From the NCBI GenBank assembly GCA_905331475.1, contig CAJNYU010000400.1, positions 1-64,000 of the forward strand: a stretch of 64,000 bases of DNA. The letters are read 5' to 3'. A program made the translations under genes and the position numbers. This DNA is from Rotaria socialis. Taxonomy: Eukaryota > Rotifera > Eurotatoria > Philodinida > Philodinidae. The notes beneath the pieces are model-generated. The model had not been told where the DNA came from. It searched no databases and saw nothing but the letters and a program-made list of their open reading frames with translations. Positions 55,306 through 64,000 of the stretch are shown piece by piece (the first letter of the stretch is position 1; the number at the start of each line of letters is the position of its first letter).

Positions 55306-56910
55306 TTATTTAATTCGTTTTACTTTGTTAGTTATCAATGCAGAAGTTCCATTGTTGGAAGAATAATTTGAAAAAGCTGAAGCACCCGATATCCTTGGTA
55401 AAAAAGGCATTTGACCACTTTTAGTTGATAGAACATTGGCTGGCGATTGATTTTGCGGCAGCCCATCTGGTCCTACCGTTGATAAACTACTATAATAAGG
55501 TTGAGTTTTATTGTTGTGCGTATAATGATGATTGGCATGCGTCGATTTAGTCTTAATATTATATTTATGTTGCATAGTCGATTTTTTCACTGATTGACCT
55601 TGAATGCGAGTATCAACTAATGATTGAGCTTTTGGCGGTGGATAAAGGAGCTAGAAGAAAAAGAAGATTTATTTACTAACGAGAAGAGCAGGAAAATAAA
55701 GAATAAATACTCTTCTAGAATCAGGCTTAATTATTTGTTGATGTGTCGTAGAGATATTATAAATATTTGATCTTGGTGATGTGATAGGCTCATCATTACT
55801 CGATTCACTACTACTGGAATCCGATCGTATGTAACGGTCTTCACTATTTTTTGTTATTCGAAGACCAACATGCGACGAACTAGCATTTGATTCTTGCACA
55901 CGTTCACTTTCGTGGTTTCTATAATGAAACGAGAAAAAAGCGAATTTCATTGACGTTGAATCATTTTATTTTTCTTACCTTATTGAAGCAAAATATGGAT
56001 GATGAAGGGCTTGAACACCTGAAATACGTTGATCTGGATCATAAACACAAAGTTGGTTGACTAAATCGATTGCATCCGGTGAACTATTCGTTAGATAACG
56101 AGCAAGACCCGTACCACGACGAGTGGGAAAATTGAAGTCGACTGCAGAATTTCGACTAAGCAAAAAGAAATTATCACTAATCTCATAGAGAAATACTTGA
56201 AGTAGCTATGAACGATTATTCTGTACTTAGACAACTTACAAGCGCAAAGAGGCCTAGAATGGATAAAGATTGGAATCCGTCCAAGTTTCTATTGCATCAG
56301 GTGAGAGTAACTATCAAAATAGACTTTAGATCTGCTAATTTATTTGTTTGATTCTATTTAGTACTAAGTAAATTTATGTATGAAAATTTGAAATTTCTTA
56401 TTCTAATTATACTATTTACTATTTTAAAAAGTAATATAAACTTACTGCTGAAATTTTTCTAGTAAAGCAGGCGATGGTGTGCCTAAGATTTCATGAATTT
56501 TATTAATTTGATCTAATTCATTACTGCCAGGGAAAAGTGGCCGAAGTGTTATTATTTCAAACATCACGCAACCTTTGAAAAACACGAGAAAAAGATTTTT
56601 TTTTGTAAATAAATAAACTAGCATCTCGTGTTTACCAGCAGACCATATATCCATTTGGTTTCGATAATATCCATCGGTTAATAAACATTCGGGTGCTCTA
56701 TACCTATTTAATACAAAAAACAACCATAATATATTCTTGACTTTTTTGTTTCTCCAAAATAACTTACCATCGAGTTGAGATGTATTCAGTAAATGGTTGT
56801 TTTGATAGTGTTTGTCGACAAGATCCAAAATCAGCTAATTTTAAAGTATCATCTTTAATCAAAATATTTTCTGGTTTGACCTAATAGTAAAAAAACAAAT
56901 ATATCTCCAT

Positions 56911-56942
<32 letters not shown>

Positions 56943-57567
56943 TATGTCAAACACTTACATCTCTATGAAAGAATGAATGTCTAAAGAAAAATAATAATAA
57001 AATTTTTTATGTCAATTTAAATGTTTTTTCTTGTTATTACCTGTGAAGATATTCTAAAGCTTTAATTAATTGAAACATGAATTTGCATACAGTTTCTGTT
57101 GGTAAAAATCGTTGTCGACCACGAACATATTCATATAAATTCATAGTCATTAATTCAAATATTAAACATAGAGTGCCAGTTCGTTTATCGCTAATAATTG
57201 AAAAATGTAATCGTTAAAAGCTCAAACGAGAGCGAAAAAAGACTTACAAAATAATTTCACGTAAAAAAATTATATTTGGATGACCATTGAGTTGTTTCAG
57301 CACGCGTATTTCACGTATTTGTTGTATTTCGTCGACACTAAAACGAATAAAATTCAAGTTCTAAATCTCGAAATCGTTTATAATTTACCTTTTATATAAT
57401 TGCTTCATTTTTTTAGCCGCCCAAAATGTCCCATCTCGTACATTTTGGCATTTTAATACTTCGGAAAAGGTACCTTCACCTTTCTTCCCAAGTATTCTAT
57501 ACTCTTAACAAGAAGAAAATAAAGTATATTAAAATTCTACTACGTTAGTTTCTCTCTTACTTTCCAT
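55306..57567 (-). CDS. MOK: MOK-like RCK-family protein kinase, 473 aa, eleven exons
   Basis: Exons (minus order) 57567-57561, 57503-57389, 57337-57248, 57190-57041, 56980-56959, 56880-56768, 56703-56636, 56572-56446, 56155-55979, 55918-55711 and 55650-55306 total 1422 nt in frame. Kinase landmarks are GKKGEGTFSEV (glycine loop), K33 in AAKKMK, HRDVKPEN with D128, DFG at 145-147, the activation-loop TEY at 159-161 (FTEYISTRWYRAPE) and NFPTRRGTGL. The run YRAPECLLTDGYYRNQMDIW is nearly diagnostic for MOK, as opposed to MAK/ICK, which carry TDY. The tail is Ser-rich (SSSSESSNDEP) and ends basic (NKVKRIK). RCK kinases regulate cilium length and trafficking in other animals. No inactivating change is seen. 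Confidence 0.93.
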
Positions 57568-59115
57568 TGAAATCAATGATCACCGGTAATTAATAGGAGT
57601 TAAACTTTCGACTAAAAAATTACCATTCATAATCTATAGCATGCATATATATACACATATATACAAAACGGCAAATGGTTTTTTTTCTAATATTTTCAAT
57701 TCTGATGTTTGAGTGCTTGAAGTTTTATAAATGCTGCGTGTTTTATATTTTCTTTTTCAATTGAGACAAGTGAAAATTTATAAAAATCGTTGCAGAACGG
57801 AAGAGAGGAGAAATGAAAAAAAATGCTCAAGTACTTCAAGCATATAAACATAAGAAGAAATTTGCTTTGCTGCTTCTAGGAGAATAATAACAGGTTCATA
57901 TCGTTGAAAAATGTTTATCGGTCAGTTTTTTATTTTACACCTTTTAAGTTAGTCAATTTGGTCTCGATTTTTTCTTCTTTTTCTTTCATTCATATTTACT
58001 AACGATTCAACGAAGATTAGATCGATTTACAAGTATTTATCTACTTAGAAAAAGGAGTAGACACTACTGTAGTATTTGTTCGTTTTTCTTTTGCTTTCAA
58101 GTCTGAATTCTATCGTTACTAGGGTAACAACAGTCTTTTTGCTGTTCTACAATACAGTGCATAGGCGTAATGTGTTTGGTAAGAATGAGCGTTGTTGCTC
58201 TGGATAAAAATAATTTCCATGTTCTTTCAATCAAAACAAAATAGTTAAAAGGCAAAACATGAAATATTTATATTGGATAATAGAAAATCAATTAAGCATT
58301 TAGAGAATCTCTGTATTCTGATCTTTCTAATACGATTGAAATTCTTTTCTTTGAATAATTCAAACGGAATTGTATGTCAGGTTTTTTTCATCGGCGAGAA
58401 GTTTTTGGAGGAAAACATCGCATTTTAAAAACGTGAAGAAAATGACTATTTATAACGAGATTGACGAACAAAATATATCCTGGTATCGGACACGAATTTA
58501 ATTAAACTTTTTTACGGATTCTATTTGAAGATTTTTTCAAAGACGACGATTTAGGTTATTGCGTTCTGGCAATGTTAAGCAAGAATTTCAATAATTACCA
58601 CGAGCGATATGAAAATGAAAAACAAAATAATCTAATAGCACTATAATGTAATGACTTTGCAAAATGAGTTTTCTTCATCACCGTCTATCAAATAAGAATG
58701 TAAGGAAAAAAAAGACATTTTAATAATATATGTGAGTAAATTAAAAACTAAATTACGCTATTTTCTCACACACTGAATAAAGTCTTCTATATCCCTTTTG
58801 AAAGCTAACCGATGCATATGAAAAATCATCTATTTTCAGAATTGTGCATTCTGACAAAAGCTCTTCTATAAATAATCAAAATATTTCATGTGTTTAATTT
58901 TCCAACGATTGAAGGACAACGCATTGCATCGATGAATTTTTATTAGTTATCGACAAAAACAAGACAAAAGTATTTTGTTTTCAAAAAATAACAAACTGAT
59001 TCATTATTGATAAAATCGTTTTTACATTTTAAAATCTTCTGTTTTTCTCTATACAATAAAAACTAAATTTGTTATTGTTCTCTTGACTCAAATATTATTA
59101 TTTTCTTTTAAATGT
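57568..59115. other. intergenic AT-rich interval
   Basis: No gene or element supported. Confidence 0.35.
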
Positions 59116-59990
59116 TCGCATTAAATCAACAAGTTGACTTGTTTCATTGAACTTAATATCATTATACAGCTTTACTCGAATACCACCAACAATCCGATGG
59201 CCTTTCAAATTCAATCATATTTGATTGAATCGCTTGATGAATAAATAATGATTCAAGTCGTTCGTCCGGTTGACCATTTCTTACAATCCGAAATGGAATA
59301 TTTACACGGCTACGATATTTTCTATTTATTGAATTGAATAGATCCATTGCCTATTTGAATTCTATAATCAAAAAGAATTGGTATTGATTTATTTACAGTT
59401 TGCTCAATAAGATCACTTGCACCGAAATGTTTTTGTGCGCTAGCGAATACAAGTGCAAACTACAAGAAAGAATATTGTAAATAAATGTCATTGTCATGAC
59501 GGTTCATTTTACTTTTGTAATATCAAAAGGTTTTGTTAGAAAATTTGATGACATATCACAAACAATGGGCGTGTGTCTGTTGGTACAATTGTAGAAATGT
59601 GATCTAATTCGATACCATGAATAGTTTCATGAGAACAATAATAAAAGTACGAGAGATTCTCTATTAGTTTCCATATAGTCTCATCGGGAATGTCTGTGAA
59701 TTGCTGATCTATGACTAAGCTCTAGAAATCGAGAAAGATATTCCGTTGAAGCAATAAAATCATTTTTCCCATGACATTTGATCCTGAGCCATTATAATCT
59801 AAAAATTTGGCTTGAATACTTTCCAATATCTAAAAAAGAACAGACAATAAATATTTTTATATGATGAAATTATCTCATTAGAAATACAGTTTAAATGGTA
59901 GTTGAGCAGATCCTGGGTCAAAGTTGATGTTACGTACAGAACGATTTTCACTAATGGAAACATCCTTGACCATCGTTGATGAATTTTCTT
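59116..59990 (-). pseudogene. phosphoserine aminotransferase (serC/PSAT1-type) pseudogene
   Basis: From the right: NINFDPGSAQLPF (about 59950-59910) matches the NFGPGPAxLP start of PSAT. LDYNGSGSNVM and ELSHRSAIHRHS follow. YFYYCSHETIHGIEL (59650-59600) matches the substrate loop, then DMSSNFLTKPFDI and FALVFASAQKHFG mark the PLP-lysine region (59560-59430). RSRVNIPFRIVRNG and LESLFIHQAI (59320-59240) and YNDIKFNETSQLVDLMRTF form the end. Stops, frameshifts (including in the GHRSVGG segment) and loss of about 100 residues in the N-terminal domain make it non-functional. Intact PSAT makes phosphoserine from phosphohydroxypyruvate and glutamate in serine synthesis. Confidence 0.8.
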
Positions 59991-61358
59991 TTTCAACAGA
60001 AAAGCACCAACAAGATGTTATCTAATCGTACAGGCAAATATCTCAAACGTTGTAGTTTAGGTCAAGGTTAGATATCAAATGTGTACGCTCTGTGTCGTTA
60101 TCCTGTTATGTTGTATGAACATTGACAAGCAAATGCTAATATGCGTAGTGTTTTTTGTCATATGAAGTGTAGAAAAAGAAATTAATCCTATTCCCTTGAT
60201 ATTATTCCTCCTATGTTTCCTAGATGAATCAATAATGATTCTTTTGAATTGTTTTCCTGGATAAAATATGCTGGAACTAATTGATTTTCAGAAGAACAAC
60301 GATGTTGTTCAATAGCAAAAGTATTTCGATATATTCATTTTTTTTCTCAATCAAAAAAAAAGACAAAAAAAAGTATCATTATCGTATAAATTGTGAATTC
60401 AACTACAAATGTCTAGGGTATATTTTAGTATTGCATACTAAATCTATCGTTTGTGTAATCAAAATAGTTAATCTTGTTTGTTCGACTAGGAGACTTGCCT
60501 ATAAGAACATAGCATTAGAAATTAAAATGTGAGTAGGGCATCAAATGTCTCTTTGACATTTCATTTCTTATTCTCTGTAATATATTCAGATTATTGAATT
60601 GCACTCGACGGTTAGCTACATTACTAGCTGTTTTTACTAAATAAATTCTTAGTCTTACAATAGAACAGAACTATTCGAAACATTTCTTTTTTTTGTATCA
60701 GATAAGCCTATATACGTAGGTAAACTATTCTCTCGTAGCTTATGATATTGAAATAATCAAACAAACAAAAATGAATTGCTATGTAAATTGTTGACTTATT
60801 ATTTTCCTTCTTGAAGTTTACATTGCCCTTGAACACTCTTAGTTTAGCTATTGAATTTTTTCTTCTATTCATAAAAAATAATCCGATTAGATAAAAATCT
60901 TCAAGTGCACAGCATACGCCTCTGATATCTGGCTTTATCAAAGGATGCTGTGTTTTCATTTTACATCTTTCTTTGTTTTCTCATTTGTTTAATAATAAAA
61001 TTCTATCGTTTAATTTCCGGTTTTTAACCACAAGTGTTCCTGTCTTGTCTGCATCTAATCCATCTGTTAAATCAGAATAACCATAGATAGACGTATTGCT
61101 ATGTTCAACAAGCATCTATCGGGAAGAGAGAATACTCAGTACACTCTATCAAGTAACGTCTTCCTGTTCGAACATATTACATACATCTGTTCAATATTTA
61201 GTTTATTTTTGTTTTCTTTCTCATTCGTTCGATAAACGAAGAACAGAAAGAGACACCGAAAATTTTTAAAATTCTGTACAAGAAAAGAAACAAGACAGAA
61301 CAAGGTCCATTAACAACAAAAACACACACAGAAGGGAAGAAAAAACAAAACATAATGG
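59991..61358. other. intergenic interval and likely 3' UTR of the cadherin gene
   Basis: No supported gene. The stretch left of 61359 is likely 3' UTR of the cadherin transcript. Confidence 0.3.
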
Positions 61359-64000
61359 CTAAATAAATGTATCGTGTGCATCATCTTGTAAAATAGTTGT
61401 AGTTTTTATACCTGTTCTCAATTGTTTAATTGCTGTACTACTTAAATGTGGATATGAAGAACGTGTTTGTTCATCAATTTGTTGCTGACAACCAAATCGA
61501 ACTTGTTTCGGTGATGGTTGACCATTAGATGTTAGCGATGAAGACATTGTTCGTCTTCCATTACTACTATTACTTGTTGTGCTTCCGTTCGTTTCAAGTG
61601 TTCGATAAGAATTAAAATCCATAAATGTTGATGTATTGAAATTCTTTCTTGGCGTGATAGTTGTTGCTGCTGTTGCTGTTGAACAATTTTTATATAACCA
61701 ATCGGGATAAAGAATTTTCTCGATTGACCATTCATTATTATTATCGATTATTGGTTTTTGCTGTTGTTGTTGTTGTTGGTCATCAGTCCATTCATCAACA
61801 TCTTTGATAGTTAGATATTTAAAAAAGAATTGCGAAAAATAGATAATTTACCTTCTTCATGCTTGCTACTATTGCTATAATAATCACTCGTTGCTTGAGT
61901 TGGTTTTAATGTCGATGAGATTTGATGATGATGATTTTGTGTATAGATATTTGCACCTATTGATGTGCGAGAAAGAGCAAAAGAAAAACATAATGTTCGT
62001 TTTATTGATCACTTTAATTCAATGTCAAGCGGCGTATAAAAATTGAAATAGAGAACAAAGAAAGATGACATTCAAACTTTTTATTTAGCGTCATAAAACA
62101 ATTTAATACTTGATTTATCTTATACATATGAAAATGGCCGCACCCGTATTTGATCATCAAGATTTTCTTTTGTCACTTCATATCAATGGATTAATCACTT
62201 TCGCATATTCACAAATCTTTCAACAAACGAAAACTGTTCTATGTATATATATATATATCAAAAATACACTATTCATCAGAAAGAACAATAATCTAGACAT
62301 CCTAACGATCAGTCTTCTTTACTTTTTCTTTCGTGTAGTCTTTTTTTTTTTGATCTTAATCTCGTCATGATAAGAAATATGTTTAGCTACTGACCATTCT
62401 CTTTGTAAAAGAAATATATATGTGTGTGTGTGTGTGTGTATGGCGTGAGAAGGGATCATTTTTTTTCTCTTTTCTCTTTGTTAGTCTATTACCGATCGAT
62501 ACAATTAATTGTAAAGTGAGAAAAAAGAAAGCTAAATCCGATTTTCTTTTTGCTATTATTTATTCGACAGTTTCAAGGTAGAATCAATCTTTTTAATATG
62601 AATCTTCACGCGATGTCACTTACCTGTATATGAAGGTGATGACGAATGATCGATAAGTCGTTTTTGATGAAGATTTTCCTGTAATAAAAGTAAACAGAAC
62701 ATCTCGATGTGAAATAATCAATAGAAGAAGGAAAAAGGCTATTGATCATACCAGGCTTAATTTCGATGAATTTGAACTAGAATTTTTTTCATCGAGTGTC
62801 GTCAAATGATTTTCAACAATGGTCATTGTTGGACTTGAATTGTTTGTCCCGGCTTGTGCAGCTTTACATTTAATATAATATAAATACTTTTGTCGTCGAT
62901 ATCGACATATAACGATTAATATCATACAGACAATAAATGCAAGTATAATTGCGATTGAAATAAAAAATGTCGATAATAAAAAGACACGTTTTGTTGTTGA
63001 TAAAGAATTCAATTTAAAGATATGTAGCTCATTGTTTAAATCAAAAAATATACTGCCATTCGTATTATTGTCACCGATTAATAAATAGAATTGTATTAAT
63101 GATGAATATTGAATTAATTCTCCATTGTCTTCAGCTTTTATCAATACACGATAACGGCCTATAGGAGGTGTTGAATTTAATATTAATTCACCTGCATTTG
63201 TTAATGTTAAAAATTCATCATTTGACGGATCAATATTCTCAATCGAATAACTAATAAAACCATTTCCATTCGTTTTATCATCTCGATCAATAGCTTCGAT
63301 TGTCACAATACTCGTTCCTAACGTGATTCGATCTTTATTTATCATTAGAATAGTATTATTTTCCGAAGGTTTATTCCATGTTGGCATACAATCGTTAATA
63401 TCCAAAACTTTAATAATAACAGGAACAGTTGTTTTAAAATAATTATCTGACACGGTAATATTTAATACATATAGATCTTGAATTTCACGATCGATAAAAC
63501 TTCTCAAGGATAATTGTCCATTTTGATTAATATAAAATGGATATCGATGTTGTTTATCATTTTCAATATAATAAATTAATTTTGTATTCAAATCTAAATC
63601 ATAGGCACGAACAATGCCAATTAATTTCGATGGATAAGAATTTTCTTCAATTGAAAATTCATATTTTTCATATTCGAATTTCGGCCGGTGATCATTTAAA
63701 TCATCGACATCGATGAGTATGGAAATTTTCGACGATAAACTTATTGGACTACCGTGATCACGTGCAATTATTTGAAAATCATATTGATCACGTTTTTCAC
63801 GATCTAAAGATTTCGAACAATAGAGCATACCAGTATTTGAATCGATATAGAATGGTAATGATGTATCGTTGGTTTCGATTTCATATGTTAGACGACCATT
63901 TTCACCACTATCAGGATCGAATGCTTCGATTTGTGTTAGGAAAGTATTGGCCAGATTGTTTTCATTAAGTTTTAAATGATAGAATGCATTGGAAAATTTC
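61359..64000 (-). CDS. cadherin/protocadherin-like protein, 3' part (runs off window)
   Basis: Minus-strand exons 64000-62752 (open at the edge), 62678-62624, 61956-61852 and 61801-61359 join in frame, ending at TAG; about 617 residues are visible. Three extracellular cadherin repeats are recognisable by their Ca2+-binding words: FDPDSGENGRLTYEI and DVDDLNDHRPKF; RAYDLDLNTKLIYYI and VLDINDCMPTW; DRDDKTNGNGFISYSI. A short linker, a transmembrane helix (FFISIAIILAFIVCMILIVI) and a basic stop-transfer (CRYRRQKYLY) follow. The cytoplasmic tail of about 270 residues is polar, with a polyglutamine stretch (DDQQQQQQQK) and Ser/Thr runs, and no recognised catenin-binding motif. It is a homophilic adhesion or polarity molecule by family; the ectodomain start is outside. 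Confidence 0.9.
62420..62441. repeat. (TG)n microsatellite in cadherin intron
   Basis: Nine or so TG dinucleotides between the exons at 61956 and 62624. Confidence 0.85.

Noticed and set aside
60708-60959. 83-codon minus-strand frame
   Set aside because: No domain, no splice partners, AT-rich composition.
1-64000. CRISPR arrays, tRNA or rRNA genes, viral genes
   Set aside because: None was seen; short-word tandem repeats here belong to transposon interiors, not to spaced CRISPR repeats.

Overview
The window looks like nuclear DNA of a bdelloid rotifer (Rotaria/Adineta-like). The evidence is an AT-rich genome, very short (about 50-80 nt) GT-AG introns in animal genes (MOK kinase, WDR31, DGAT2-type acyltransferase, cadherin, v-SNARE), a rotifer-type multi-pass surface-protein family, and many short blocks of TGTGGG/CCCACA, which I recall as the bdelloid telomeric repeat. 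Species cannot be fixed from sequence alone.

Layout. 1-6 kb: tail of a CCGCGGT-rich repeat, then the 3' part of a leucine-rich-repeat (LRR) gene whose 34 exons each encode one 28-residue repeat. 6-14 kb: gene-poor; one zinc-ribbon-like terminal exon at 8.1 kb, a hAT-type MITE at 9.5 kb and a TA-flanked palindromic MITE at 12.6-13.2 kb. 14.66-15.38 kb: complete four-exon lipocalin gene. 15.8-18.6 kb: large fold-back repeat carrying two further elements. 19.1-20 kb: telomere-like hairpins and three tandem hammerhead-ribozyme motifs. 20.1-21.7 kb: DGAT2-type acyltransferase (minus) and a decayed GNAT acetyltransferase cut by a MITE. 22.4-25.2 kb: a Gln/Glu-rich hypothetical ORF starting in telomere-like repeats, then a hAT-type MITE. 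26.2-36.3 kb: gene-rich accessory block with a two-unit multi-pass protein broken by two stops, a secreted beta-propeller-like protein, a Cys-rich type I membrane protein, a DUF4139-like secreted protein, a WWE + arginine ADP-ribosyltransferase and a GPCR pseudogene. 37.2-37.7 kb: v-SNARE-like gene (minus). 39-47 kb: dense nest of non-autonomous transposons, with ambiguous bases at 41959 and 46816. 48-53.4 kb: WDR31, an LRR protein and a HIT-like protein (plus). 55.3-57.6 kb: MOK-type kinase (minus). 59.1-60 kb: phosphoserine aminotransferase pseudogene. 61.4-64 kb: 3' part of a cadherin (minus) running off the window.

The most distinctive signal is the repeat landscape: (i) tandem hammerhead units with CCCACA-rich tails, fitting a retrozyme or Penelope-type telomere-associated system; (ii) about ten small hairpins whose arms are inverted TGTGGG repeats; (iii) many MITEs with hAT-like 8-bp or TA/TTAA target duplications, each with an interior built from a single short self-complementary word. 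I saw no tRNA, rRNA, CRISPR array or viral gene.
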